Positions 43,785 through 52,618 of a stretch of DNA of 64,000 nucleotides are shown one piece after another. The stretch covers positions 186,001 to 250,000 of the forward strand of contig BPGE01000001.1 of the NCBI GenBank assembly GCA_026002875.1, given 5' to 3'. Source of the DNA: Bryobacteraceae bacterium (GTDB lineage Bacteria; Acidobacteriota; Terriglobia; Bryobacterales; Bryobacteraceae). The first letter of the stretch is position 1. The number at the start of each line of letters is the position of its first letter. Both the position numbers and the translations under genes were made by a program. The notes under the pieces were generated by a model. It was given only the letters and a program-made list of their open reading frames with translations, had not been told where the DNA came from and made no database searches.

Positions 43785-45722
43785 ATGAGACCTGCCCTCC
43801 GCCTGATCTGCGTCCTTGCCAGCCTTCTCGGGCTGGCCGAGGCCCGGGTCGTCCGAATCGAAGTCCTGGAGAGGGCGGCTGTGCTCGAGGGCCGCACTTT
43901 TGCGGCGGGTCCGTACGAGCGCGTCATGGCGCGCGTGCACTTCGAGCTCGATCCCCGGCAGGCGGCCAACCGGAACCTGGTCGACCTCGACATCGCGCCC
44001 CGCGGCAAAAGCGGGCTGGTCGAGTTCGCCGCCGACCTGTACGTGCTTCAGCCCTCGGATCCGAAGCGTTCCAACGGCACGCTGCTCGTCGAGATCCCCA
44101 ACCGCGGCGGCAAGGGAATGCTGGCGCGCTTCTGCTATGCGCGCAGCTCGCTCGATCCGCGCGCCCCGGAGGATTTCGGCGACGCGTGGCTGCTCGACGA
44201 AGGCTACACGCTGGCCTGGATCGGCTGGCAGTGGGACGTGCCCGCGGACAACCCGCTGCTGCTTCGGCTTCATGCGCCTGCCATCGCTGGAGTGAAAGGC
44301 ATCGTGCGCTCCGAGTTCCTCCCCGCGGAGAAAACCACGCGCATGCCCCTGGCCGACCGCAACCACGTCGCCTATCCGGCGCTGAACGAGCCGGCTGCGC
44401 TCACCGTCCGCGACGCCGTGCTCGGCCGCAGGCGGAAGATCGGCTCCTCGCGGTGGCGCTTCACCGAAGACCGCACGGCCATCGAGATGCCCGCCGGTTT
44501 CGAACCGGGCCGGCTCTACGAACTCGTCTACAGCGCGGCGGATCCCCGGCTGTCCAGCGCCGGCCTTGCAGCCGTGCGCGACGCCGTGTCTTTCCTCAAA
44601 CATCCCCCCGGCGCAGGCGCTTTCCCGGCGCCCTCGCCGCGCGCGCAGCGCGCCATCGCGTTCGGCATCTCGCAGAGCGGCCGCTATCTCCGCTCGTTGC
44701 TCTACGCCGGCATGAACGAAGACGAGGCAGGCCGCGTCGTCTTCGACGGCGTGTGGGCGGACGTGGCCGGCGCGGGCCGGGCGTTTCTCAATCACCGTTT
44801 CGCGCAGCCCTCGCGCGACGGCTACGCCTACTGGAACACGCTCTACCCCGTCGATCTCTTCCCGTTCTCCGACACGCCGCAGCCGGCCTGGAATGCTGCG
44901 GGCAGCGACGGGCTGCTCATGCGCCTCAGCCCGAAGGCCGTGCCGAAGCTGTTTCTGACGAACGGAAGCTGGGAATACTGGAACCGTTGCGCCGCGCTGA
45001 TCCACACGGACGTGGCGGGCGCGATCGACGTGCCGCTGCACGCAAACACGCGCCTCTATGTTCTCGCCGGCGCCCAGCACGGGCCAGGCCGTCTGCCGGA
45101 GACGCGTCCCGAGCTGCAGTATCCGGTGAACCCGAACGACACCCGCCCGTTCTTCCGCGCCCTGCTCGCCGCCCTGCACGAATGGGTGAAGGACGGCCGC
45201 CAGCCGCCGCCGTCGCAGTTCCCGACGCTCGCCGACGCTCAGCTCGTGCGGCTGCACAATGTCCGCTGGCCGAAAAAGTCGCCCGCCGCCCTCCCGCAAT
45301 TTCCGAGACAGGCCTACCAGCTCGATTTCGGCGAGGAGTTCGCTTCCAGAGGCATCATCACCGTGGAGCCGCCCCGCGTCCTCGCGCGCTACCCCGTGCT
45401 CGTGCCGCAAGTGGACGACGACGGCATCGATCTCGGCGGCATCCGCCTGCCCGTTGTGGCCGTGCCGCTCGGCGCGTTCACGGGCTGGAATCTCCGCCAC
45501 CCGAAAACCGGCGCGCCGCAGCAGATCGGCGGCACCTCGGGCGCGTTCTTCGCATTCGATGCATCGGAGATCGCCCGCCGGTATTCGAATAAACAGGAGT
45601 ACCTGAGGCGCGTCGAAGCCGCCGCGCGCGAACTGGTCCGGAAGCGGTTTCTGCTCGAATCGGACCTCGATCGCGTCGCGCAGCACGCTGGCGATCTCTG
45701 GGACTTCGTTATGAAACGCTAG
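43785..45722 (+). CDS. Large exported alpha/beta-hydrolase-domain protein
   Basis: 645 aa with a signal peptide (MRPALRLICVLASLLGLAEA). After a beta-rich N-terminal part, the nucleophile elbow appears as FGISQSGRYLRSLL, followed by RVVFDGVWADVAGAGR and a late His candidate in AGAQHGPGRL. This matches the alpha/beta hydrolase domain family of unknown substrate (Abhydrolase_10-like), common in soil Acidobacteria and Proteobacteria. The start has no Shine-Dalgarno, but a TACAAT six bases upstream suggests a leaderless mRNA. Long open frame before this ATG is shadow of tsaD. Confidence 0.82.
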   Translation: MRPALRLICVLASLLGLAEARVVRIEVLERAAVLEGRTFAAGPYERVMARVHFELDPRQAANRNLVDLDIAPRGKSGLVEFAADLYVLQPSDPKRSNGTLLVEIPNRGGKGMLARFCYARSSLDPRAPEDFGDAWLLDEGYTLAWIGWQWDVPADNPLLLRLHAPAIAGVKGIVRSEFLPAEKTTRMPLADRNHVAYPALNEPAALTVRDAVLGRRRKIGSSRWRFTEDRTAIEMPAGFEPGRLYELVYSAADPRLSSAGLAAVRDAVSFLKHPPGAGAFPAPSPRAQRAIAFGISQSGRYLRSLLYAGMNEDEAGRVVFDGVWADVAGAGRAFLNHRFAQPSRDGYAYWNTLYPVDLFPFSDTPQPAWNAAGSDGLLMRLSPKAVPKLFLTNGSWEYWNRCAALIHTDVAGAIDVPLHANTRLYVLAGAQHGPGRLPETRPELQYPVNPNDTRPFFRALLAALHEWVKDGRQPPPSQFPTLADAQLVRLHNVRWPKKSPAALPQFPRQAYQLDFGEEFASRGIITVEPPRVLARYPVLVPQVDDDGIDLGGIRLPVVAVPLGAFTGWNLRHPKTGAPQQIGGTSGAFFAFDASEIARRYSNKQEYLRRVEAAARELVRKRFLLESDLDRVAQHAGDLWDFVMKR

Positions 45723-45733
45723 ACTGGAAGTTT

Positions 45734-46564
45734 ATGGGCGCACCTCCGCAGGCAGAGATGCCGAAACAGCCGATCGACGGCGTCAGGAACCTCATCACCA
45801 TCGGTTCGGGCAAAGGCGGCGTGGGCAAGACCACCGTCGCCGTCAACCTCGCCATCGCCATGGCGAAGCTCGGCCGGAAGGTGGGGCTGCTTGACGCCGA
45901 CGTCTACGGGCCCAACGTGCCGCTGATGATGGGCATCTGCGAAGCGCCCTACGCCATCGGCAACCGCATCCAGCCGCTCGAGCAGCACGGAATCCGGCTC
46001 ATGTCGATGGGCTTCCTCAACCCCGGCGACAAGCCGCTCATCTGGCGCGGACCCATGCTGCACAGCGTCATGCAGTCCTTCATCCGCCAGGTGGACTGGG
46101 GCGAGCTGGACTACCTCCTGGTGGACCTGCCTCCGGGCACCGGCGACGTGGCGCTGAGCCTGATCCAGACGGCGCCGATCACGGGCGCCATCGTCGTCTC
46201 GACCCCTTCCGAAGTGGCGCTGGAGGACGGACGCAAGGCGGTGCTGATGTTCCAGCAGGTGAAGGTGGAGCTGCTCGGCATCGTCGAAAACATGAGCTAC
46301 CTGATCGTGCCTGAAACGGGGCAGAAGGTCGACATCTTCGGCGAGGGCGGCGGGCGCCGCACAGCCGAGGCCATGGGCGTGCCCTTCCTGGGCGAACTGC
46401 CGCTGAATCCCCGGATCCGCGTCGGCGGAGACACCGGCCGCCCGGTGGCGCTGCTCGGCGAAAGCGATCCGCACGCCGCGCCTTTCTATGACCTCGCCCG
46501 CAGGGTGATCGAGCGCACCGAATCCCTGGTGCGCAAGGCGCCCACCATGACCGTGGAGGACTGA
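45734..46564 (+). CDS. Mrp/ApbC/NBP35-family P-loop ATPase lacking the CxxC motif
   Basis: 276 aa. The deviant Walker A is GSGKGGVGKTT. LLDADVYGPNVPLMMG, DYLLVDLPPGTGD and VSTPSEVALEDGRKAV are all typical of the Fe-S cluster carriers ApbC/Mrp. The N-terminal MIP18-like domain of long Mrp proteins is absent. The cluster-binding CxxC that usually follows ENMSYF is replaced by VPET (ENMSYLIVPETG), so this protein has no obvious place to hold the bridging cluster. It follows the hydrolase gene by 11 bases. Fe-S carriage is therefore uncertain. Confidence 0.9.
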   Translation: MGAPPQAEMPKQPIDGVRNLITIGSGKGGVGKTTVAVNLAIAMAKLGRKVGLLDADVYGPNVPLMMGICEAPYAIGNRIQPLEQHGIRLMSMGFLNPGDKPLIWRGPMLHSVMQSFIRQVDWGELDYLLVDLPPGTGDVALSLIQTAPITGAIVVSTPSEVALEDGRKAVLMFQQVKVELLGIVENMSYLIVPETGQKVDIFGEGGGRRTAEAMGVPFLGELPLNPRIRVGGDTGRPVALLGESDPHAAPFYDLARRVIERTESLVRKAPTMTVED

Positions 46565-46608
46565 AGCGGAAGAAACGGCGCTGCACGGGCCAGCGTCCAG
46601 AGGGTCGT

Positions 46609-47253
46609 ATGAAGCGCGCAATTCTGATTCTCACCGGGCTGGCGCTGGCCGGGCTGCCCGCCGCAGCGCAGTGGGGAAACGCCTGGTTCCCCAAACATCA
46701 CCTGGAAACGGGCCTCGGCTTCGCCGTGCCTGGAAAGGATCTGACGACCTTCTATCAGAGCGCCTTCGCCTGGGGCTTTGGCTACGGCTACCGCCCGGTC
46801 AGATTCCTCCAGATCGACATCGCCTATCAGGGCGCCTACAATGCCGCCCGCGTGCGCGATTTCATCTTCAATCCCTCGGCGGGCTACCTCAGGATCCGCG
46901 ACTTCCAGACCTACCTGCCTCTGGGCGGCCGCGTCGTCGCGCCGCTGGCCGGCGGGCGCATCGAGTTCTACGGAGGCGGCGGCGGATCCTATGTCCGCAC
47001 CGCCGAGTCGCTCCGGCAACCCAACCAGTGGGTCCGCTTCGAGTGCCCTGACTGCGTCGCCCGCGACGGCTGGGGCTATTATGCGTTGCTGGGCGCCGGC
47101 ATCGCCCTCAACGCCTCGCAGACCGTCCGGCTGACGGCCATCTCCCGCGTCTACCGCGCCGAGACCTCCGGTCCGCCCATCGGCGCCAACCCCGCCATCT
47201 TCACCCGCGAGCAGTGGGTGAATACGACCTTCGGCTTCACCTTCAGCTTCTGA
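46609..47253 (+). CDS. Small outer-membrane beta-barrel protein
   Basis: 214 aa with a signal peptide (MKRAILILTGLALAGLPAAAQ). The rest alternates polar and aromatic residues in strands of 8-12 residues separated by short turns, ending NTTFGFTFSF with a terminal Phe, the outer-membrane signal. One Cys pair (CPDC) lies in a likely external loop. Probably an 8- to 10-strand barrel of the OmpA/OprF N-domain type. Function unknown. AGAGG lies upstream of the ATG. Confidence 0.75.
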   Translation: MKRAILILTGLALAGLPAAAQWGNAWFPKHHLETGLGFAVPGKDLTTFYQSAFAWGFGYGYRPVRFLQIDIAYQGAYNAARVRDFIFNPSAGYLRIRDFQTYLPLGGRVVAPLAGGRIEFYGGGGGSYVRTAESLRQPNQWVRFECPDCVARDGWGYYALLGAGIALNASQTVRLTAISRVYRAETSGPPIGANPAIFTREQWVNTTFGFTFSF

Positions 47254-47366
47254 CCCGGCCGCGGCCCTGAAGCCGGCATCTCTTTCAATTCAGACAGGAT
47301 AACCTCCCTCTCCGTCCCTGCCCGCCGCGGCGGCCCGGTTGGCTGCCGAATTGCATACAGTTTGGT

Positions 47367-48482
47367 ATGAACATGACGGCCCCAGTGCAGGAATACCGCC
47401 CGCGGCTGGTCTTCTGGGAACTCACAACCGGCTGCAATCTCAGGTGCATCCACTGCCGCGCCAGCGCTACGGAGCTGATGAGCCCGGACGATCTGAACAC
47501 GGCCGAGTGCCTGCGGATTGTCGATCAGCTTGCGCCATTTGCCCCATTCATCCTCGTCCTGAGCGGCGGCGAGCCGCTCTGGCGCCGGGATGTCTTCGAC
47601 ATTGCAAAACGCGCCGTGGGGCATGGCATCCGCGTGGCTCTGGCAACCAACGGAACCCTCGTGGACGAAGCCATGGCGGAACGCATCCGCGACGCCGGCA
47701 TCGTCCGTGTTTCCATCAGCCTGGACGGCGCCGACGCCTCCACGCACGACTCCTTCCGCGGCCATCCCGGCTCGTTTGACTCCGCCATCCGCGGCATCCG
47801 CTGCCTGCAGCAGGTGGGGATTTCCACCCAGATCAATACAACCGTTTCCCGCCACAACGCCCATCAGCTGCCGGAGATGCTGGAGCTGGCCAAACGGCTG
47901 AAGGTCGACGCCTTCCACCTGTTCCTGCTGGTTCCCGTCGGCTGCGGCTTGACGATCGCCGAGGACCAGTCCGTCGACGGCGCGGAAGCGGAGCGCATCC
48001 TGAACTGGTTCTACGACCGCAGCCTCGATTCAGGCATGGAGCTGAAGGCGACCTGCGCGCCCCAGTATTACCGCATTGCGCGCCAGCGGCGCGCCGAAGC
48101 GCGGCGGGCGGGAGAAGCGGTGCCGGAGCAGATGCCGCACCCGAACCACTCCGGTCATCCGGCTGCCCTGCACCAGATGACGCGCGGCTGCCTGGCGGCG
48201 TCCGCCGTCTGCTTCATTTCGCATCAGGGTAAGGTTCAGCCCTGCGGCTACCTGCCGCTGGAGGCGGGCGACCTGCGCAAACAGCCGTTCGAGGAGGTCT
48301 GGCGCTATTCGCCTCTGTTCGAGGACATGAGGAACCTCGACAATCTCCAGGGCAAGTGCGGCATTTGCGAGTTCAAACGGGTGTGCATGGGTTGCCGGGC
48401 GAGAGCCTACGGCTTCACCGGCGACTATCACGATGAGGAGCCGTTCTGCATTTACGAACCGCGGACGGCCCACGCGAACTGA
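47367..48482 (+). CDS. Radical SAM/SPASM protein, NirJ/AhbC/AhbD-like
   Basis: 371 aa. The radical SAM cluster site is CNLRCIHC in the context TTGCNLRCIHCRAS, the form seen in heme d1 and alternative-heme enzymes. LSGGEPLWR and TNGTLVDEAMA follow. The C-terminal SPASM part has GKVQPCGYLPLEAGDLR and a Cys group CGICEFKRVCMGC with a final Cys, able to bind auxiliary clusters. A decarboxylating heme-pathway role (siroheme branch) is the best guess; a peptide-modifying role is the alternative, but no precursor peptide was found nearby. A small Trx-like ferredoxin gene follows. TACAGT lies five bases before the ATG, with no Shine-Dalgarno. Confidence 0.82.
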   Translation: MNMTAPVQEYRPRLVFWELTTGCNLRCIHCRASATELMSPDDLNTAECLRIVDQLAPFAPFILVLSGGEPLWRRDVFDIAKRAVGHGIRVALATNGTLVDEAMAERIRDAGIVRVSISLDGADASTHDSFRGHPGSFDSAIRGIRCLQQVGISTQINTTVSRHNAHQLPEMLELAKRLKVDAFHLFLLVPVGCGLTIAEDQSVDGAEAERILNWFYDRSLDSGMELKATCAPQYYRIARQRRAEARRAGEAVPEQMPHPNHSGHPAALHQMTRGCLAASAVCFISHQGKVQPCGYLPLEAGDLRKQPFEEVWRYSPLFEDMRNLDNLQGKCGICEFKRVCMGCRARAYGFTGDYHDEEPFCIYEPRTAHAN

Positions 48483-48521
48483 GGTTTCAGGAAGAATTGC
48501 TCATTCTGAGGGGAATGATCA

Positions 48522-48809
48522 ATGGCTACAACCGCCGCAAGGCCCAAGGCGGAGCGCTGCCAGTGCGACCGCCATGTGTTCGTCGTCTGCACGGGCGAGG
48601 AATGCCGCCGCAGGGGATCACTGGATCTGCTGCGCGAACTCGAGTCTGCGCTTGAACACAGCGAAGCCGACGTCCGCATTGCGCCGGCGCGCTGTCTGGG
48701 CCACTGCGGCCTGGCGCCGGCCATGATCGAAGACGGAGAATTGTTGGGCGCAGTCTCCGGACGCCGCCTGCGCGTGGAGCTGGCCCGCCTGGGGCTCACG
48801 GCGCACTGA
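48522..48809 (+). CDS. Thioredoxin-like [2Fe-2S] ferredoxin
   Basis: 95 aa. After a short N-terminal extension (with CQC), VFVVCTGEECRRRG and a distal ARCLGHCGLAP give the four-cysteine pattern of Trx-fold [2Fe-2S] proteins such as NuoE C-domains and Clostridial shethna-type ferredoxins. GAGGGG lies eight bases before the ATG. It follows the radical SAM gene by 39 bases and could serve as its electron donor; this is inferred from position. Confidence 0.82.
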   Translation: MATTAARPKAERCQCDRHVFVVCTGEECRRRGSLDLLRELESALEHSEADVRIAPARCLGHCGLAPAMIEDGELLGAVSGRRLRVELARLGLTAH

Positions 48810-48869
48810 TCCCTTCAACGCCGGACGCATCTGCTGCTGCGCCGGAGCCGGGAGGCTGCGCTCTGCCGC

Positions 48870-49319
48870 TTACGCCTGCGCCGCGAGATCCATCATCTCG
48901 ATCCGCGGAGCCACTTCCACGCGCATCGGCATGCCGTTCTCGCGCGCCTGCGGCCTGCGCCGGTCCACGCGTGCGGCAGGCACGCTGACCAGCCGCGTGG
49001 CGTCGCCGTACGGTTCCGGATACAGCTCCATGTCGAACGGCTCGCCGCCCTTCTCGAAGCGCTCGTAGTCGCTCTCGCGGACGTACCCGATCCACGCCAC
49101 CTCGCCGCCGGCGAGCTTGTGGACCTCGAACGCCCCGTAAATGGGCTTCGAAAACAGCGGGATTTCGTCGCTCGATGCGGCGGATGAAAAGCCGTACACG
49201 CCCTCGGGCAGACGGCGGATGCCAAGCCCTTCTTCCTCCGCCTGAATGAGCCGGACCTGAGCCCGGGCGCGAAGAGCCTGCCGCTCGGGCGACAGGGTCA
49301 CATTCTGATCCTGAGCCAT
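48870..49319 (-). CDS. Hypothetical protein, 149 aa
   Basis: Not recognised. The first 40 residues are charged and helical (PERQALRARAQVRLIQAEEE). The middle contains LFSKPIYGAFEVHKLAGGE and VAWIGYVRESDYERFEKG, which look like a compact beta-rich domain. No cysteines, signal peptide or membrane helix. The ATG at 49319 has an AAGGAAAG ten bases upstream; an extra 25 codons of open frame before it lack support. A possible promoter lies at 49365-49394. It is convergent with the ferredoxin gene. Confidence 0.65.
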   Translation of the reverse strand: MAQDQNVTLSPERQALRARAQVRLIQAEEEGLGIRRLPEGVYGFSSAASSDEIPLFSKPIYGAFEVHKLAGGEVAWIGYVRESDYERFEKGGEPFDMELYPEPYGDATRLVSVPAARVDRRRPQARENGMPMRVEVAPRIEMMDLAAQA

Positions 49320-49364
49320 AGCAACTTGCTTTCCTTGCCTAGGATTTGGAGGGGGTGTAATTCC

Positions 49365-49394
49365 AGTATCCAGCTTCCGGCGGGGCTCAGACAA
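49365..49394 (-). promoter_or_regulatory. Possible promoter of the 149-aa hypothetical gene
   Basis: On the minus strand TTGTCT and GATACT are 18 bases apart, ending about 45 bases upstream of the ATG at 49319. Moderate match only. Confidence 0.35.
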
Positions 49395-49447
49395 GTCGGC
49401 AACCCGCTGAGATCCGGACCCGGTCAGGTGGCGCCCGACTCCGCTGG

Positions 49448-50479
49448 CTACAGGATATGATCGATGGCCTGCTGGAATGCCCGGACCAGGGGCTTGAAGT
49501 AACCGAGCGACGGAATCGACTCGCGCGATTCTTCGCTGCAGGGAGATTCGTCGCCCGCCAGCGCGCCCATCGTAGTCACTTCGAACCGGTCGGGGTTTGC
49601 AACCAGGTAATCCAGCAGCGAAGTGAAGCGGCGCATGACGATCCGGTCAGGACGGATGTCCCTGTATTGCACGTCCCGCGCTTTGACGCACGCGAAGCTG
49701 TGGTGGACGATCACCACATCCCCCACGCCGGCATCGTGGAGCTGATCCAGCGAGCTGCGCATTTCCGAATCAGACAGGGCGCAGACTTCCAGATGCACCA
49801 GCCCGCCAGGCTTGCGCGGTGCAGGAAGCTGTTGCCGGACCACGGTGACAGGAAGCTCCAGCACCCCCTCCAGGACAACGGGACGGTTGTACGGAAGCGC
49901 TTCGCCCGGGAAAGACCCTGAGGCGCGGTACACGGGGTTGTAGCTGCTGTCGATCCGGAGACCAAGCTGCGACAGAATTGCCAGCGTCACCGCACTGGCC
50001 TGGTAATTGCCCGCCCGGAACGCGGCCGGAGGTCGGCCAGTCAGGTACTCGAAGATTTCGACGGCCGTGCGCAGAATTGTGGCCTGCTCCTCGGAAGAGA
50101 GCGAGGAAAGCGCGTCAGGCTGGCGCGGCGGACAATACGCAAAACCCTGGGATTGGGCCCACAACTTCTCGGCGAAGAAATAGAAGTTCGGGTGGACATG
50201 AAGCTGAACGTCCTGCTCCTGCTCGAGCAGGAACTCCAGATAAGACCGCGCATCCTCCTCGCCGAGCACCAGGGCGGACAGGACTTCGCAGAAAAAGGTG
50301 GCTTTCAATCCGCGTTCCCGGAGCTGCCCGCACTGCCAGCCGATGCCGTGGTCACGGCCCTGGACACGGCAGAAGATCCGTCTTTCCGCCGGCACGGGCC
50401 TCAGGGTAAGATCCTGCCACGCGCCGCCCATGCTGCTCTCTGTGTCAATGGTCAGGTAAACCCGCGTCGCCTTGGCCAC
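49448..50479 (-). CDS. Polysaccharide deacetylase-like (NodB-fold) protein
   Basis: 343 aa. The first catalytic-type Asp appears in YLTIDTESSMGG and the zinc-ligand-type pair in QLHVHPNFYF. GRPPAAFRAGNYQAS supplies the catalytic Arg/groove motif and VVIVHHSFACV a late His. This is close to the WalW-type branch of the family, often found in surface polysaccharide loci. The start is GTG at 50479 with AGGAG six bases upstream; longer readings (ATG 50515 or earlier) have no Shine-Dalgarno and odd composition. Together with the two acyltransferases on the other side of the gap it suggests a surface-glycan set. Confidence 0.8.
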   Translation of the reverse strand: MAKATRVYLTIDTESSMGGAWQDLTLRPVPAERRIFCRVQGRDHGIGWQCGQLRERGLKATFFCEVLSALVLGEEDARSYLEFLLEQEQDVQLHVHPNFYFFAEKLWAQSQGFAYCPPRQPDALSSLSSEEQATILRTAVEIFEYLTGRPPAAFRAGNYQASAVTLAILSQLGLRIDSSYNPVYRASGSFPGEALPYNRPVVLEGVLELPVTVVRQQLPAPRKPGGLVHLEVCALSDSEMRSSLDQLHDAGVGDVVIVHHSFACVKARDVQYRDIRPDRIVMRRFTSLLDYLVANPDRFEVTTMGALAGDESPCSEESRESIPSLGYFKPLVRAFQQAIDHIL

Positions 50480-51030
50480 GCGCTTCTCCTGGAGACGAAT
50501 GATCTGCCATAGCATAAACAGCGGACAGTCGGCGTGGATGAGAAGACGGTTCCAGTACTGCCTCGGCCGTGATTCAGGACTATGGAGTTCCGCAGCGATC
50601 GCGCCAGCCCTCGGTTCCGTTCCCGGAAGGAGTTCTGGCCTGGCACTCCCGGAAACGGGCAGGCAAGGCAGACCGCAAGACGCCGGCCATGGTTGCAAAA
50701 ACGCCCGGCGGACAACCGGGTGCCGGTTTACAATCAAAGATCGGCGCGCAGGCCGGGACCTCGATCGGGGCTGTCAAAAATGAAGACCTGCCATTCCCGC
50801 AGCAGGGAGCAACCCAATCGCCCGGAAGCTGGCTTCTCCGTTGCAGGCGTCGGGCGTCCAGCGAGCGAGGGCAGCGGCCTGCAAGCGTGGCGCTGCCAGA
50901 GCGGAAATCGGACAGCGCGGCTGCGTCGCGGCCGCAGCGATTTCAGGCCGCTTTCATCGGTGGTTGCAGGTGCCAGCCTGGGTGGATCCAGCGGAGGCAG
51001 ATCTCCCGGCTGGGGAAGGAGAGTGCAGGG
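50480..51030. other. 551-base non-coding stretch
   Basis: Between the divergent deacetylase and GNAT genes. Several open frames cross it (for example 50582-51034) but they are rich in Arg, Ser, Pro and Gly with no recognisable domain. A -10-like TACAAT lies near the middle. It may hold long upstream regions, a small RNA or decayed coding sequence; nothing can be supported further. Confidence 0.4.
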
Positions 51031-51660
51031 ATGAATCAGCTCCGGCGGTATTGGCGGCGCATGGCGATCGTCCTGCGCTCCCGGGGTTGGCGTGGCGCTG
51101 CGCGATTCCTTTGGGAACGGCTGGTATGCCGTCGCTGGCGAAGCATCGTCTACGACGATCCGCTGGGGGCGCAACGGACGCCGAGCGAGTTCCCCCCGGG
51201 ATATCAGTTCCTGCTCTGGTTGCGCCATGCGCAGGCTCTGCCGGAAATCCCCATGCGCATTCAGCAGGCAGGCGGTGGCGAATTCCTTGCTGAGCTGGAA
51301 ACTCAGGACGGCATCTGGACGATTCTTGCCCCGGACGGCCGGGTCGCAGCATGGGGAGGCGTCTATTTCGCCAGCCGCCAGGCCAGGAATCTGCGGTTGC
51401 CACGGGGGGCGGTTCTGCTCGGCGGCGATTTTGTCCATCCGGAGTTCAGGCGGCGCGGCCTGCACACGCTGGCCCTCAACGAGGCAGCCCGCCTGCTGGC
51501 CCTCCAGGGTCATGCTCATGTCTGCCTCGAAGTTCACCCGTCGAATACCGCCTCGATCGGCGGCATCGAAAAGGCCCGGTTCAGGAGACTGCGCGAAGTG
51601 TCGCTGCTGATCCTCTTCCGCTATCTCTGCCTGGATCTGTCCCGGGGCAGCAGGACCTGA
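51031..51660 (+). CDS. GNAT-family N-acetyltransferase
   Basis: 209 aa. After a basic N-terminal helix, the acetyl-CoA motif A appears as GGDFVHPEFRRRGLHTLAL and motif B as CLEVHPSNTASIGGIEKARF. The substrate is unknown. The ATG at 51031 has GGAGAG upstream; the longer open frame to 50569 is unlikely to be translated. It precedes the CelD-type gene by two bases and is probably co-translated with it. Confidence 0.78.
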   Translation: MNQLRRYWRRMAIVLRSRGWRGAARFLWERLVCRRWRSIVYDDPLGAQRTPSEFPPGYQFLLWLRHAQALPEIPMRIQQAGGGEFLAELETQDGIWTILAPDGRVAAWGGVYFASRQARNLRLPRGAVLLGGDFVHPEFRRRGLHTLALNEAARLLALQGHAHVCLEVHPSNTASIGGIEKARFRRLREVSLLILFRYLCLDLSRGSRT

Positions 51661-51662
51661 AA

Positions 51663-52610
51663 GTGGCCGGTATCGCGATGGATGCAAGATTAGGCCGCGT
51701 CCCGATCCGGTTCCAGATCGGCGAGAAAAGCCTGTGGATCTGGCGCCCTGCCCTGGCTGCCGTCGAAGCTGCCGGGCTGGACGAAGCCTCGAAGAACCTG
51801 CCCGGAACCCGCGAGCTGCCGGACGGGGCGGAAGGGTGGCTCTGGCGGCGCCTGCCGAAGGACCGCTTCCCTCTGGGCGTCAGCCGCGCCGGACCCTGGC
51901 TCGTCTATGTCCGTCGCGTTGAGAAGCTGTTCTACGTGGATCTGGAAGGCAGCTTCGACCAGTACCTGGAACGTTTCTCGGCCAAGCGCCGCCACAATCT
52001 GAAGCGCAGCGTGCGCTGGTTCCACGAGCGCAGCGGCGGCGCCCCCCTGACCACGGCCATCGCCCCGGAGGAGATGGAAGAATTCCAGCGCCGCGCCGTC
52101 GAGATCTCCCGCCAGACCTATCAGGACAGGCTCATCGGCGCCGGAATGCCCGCCACCGCGGAGTTCCTGCAGGCAATGCGCGATGCTGCAGCCAAAGGCT
52201 TGGCCCGCGGCTTCCTCCTCTGGTGCGAAGGCAGGCCAGCCGCCTTCGCGTGGTGCTCCGGGCAGGGCGACCGCCTCACCTACAGCGTCATCGGCTATCT
52301 GCCCGAGTATGCAAAATGGTCTCCGGGCACCACGCTGCTCTACCTGATCCTGGAGCAGCTCTTCCACGAGCAGCGCTTCCGCAAGTTCGACTTCGGGGTG
52401 GGCGAGGGGTGGTACAAGGAATCCTTCAGCACCGGGTACGACGAATTTCTCGACGCTCTACTGTTCCGCAACACCTGGCGCAACCGGGCGCTCGTGTGGA
52501 CGCACTGGAGTCTCGAACGCCTGAACAGCGCCGCGGGCGCGCTGCTGGAACGGTGGGGCCTGAAAAAGGCCGTCAAGAAGTGGATGCGGACACTGGCAGG
52601 GGCGCGGTAG
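51663..52610 (+). CDS. CelD/FemAB-type acyltransferase (Acetyltransf_6-like)
   Basis: 315 aa. The core KRRHNLKRSVRWF, then GRPAAFAWCSGQGDRLTYS, GYLPEYAKWSPGTTLLYL and FDFGVGEGWYKESFSTGYDE are the hallmark of the GNAT-like family linked to cellulose and exopolysaccharide synthesis. I chose GTG 51663, with AGGA seven bases upstream and two bases after the preceding stop; ATG 51678 is the alternative. Likely acylates a surface glycan or its precursor in the cytoplasm. Confidence 0.82.
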   Translation: MAGIAMDARLGRVPIRFQIGEKSLWIWRPALAAVEAAGLDEASKNLPGTRELPDGAEGWLWRRLPKDRFPLGVSRAGPWLVYVRRVEKLFYVDLEGSFDQYLERFSAKRRHNLKRSVRWFHERSGGAPLTTAIAPEEMEEFQRRAVEISRQTYQDRLIGAGMPATAEFLQAMRDAAAKGLARGFLLWCEGRPAAFAWCSGQGDRLTYSVIGYLPEYAKWSPGTTLLYLILEQLFHEQRFRKFDFGVGEGWYKESFSTGYDEFLDALLFRNTWRNRALVWTHWSLERLNSAAGALLERWGLKKAVKKWMRTLAGAR

Positions 52611-52618
52611 CAGCCCGG

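Noticed and set aside
50582-51034. 150-codon plus-strand frame ending in an ATGA overlap with the GNAT gene
   Set aside because: The overlap is tempting, but the product is Arg/Ser/Pro/Gly-rich without any predicted fold or good start signal.
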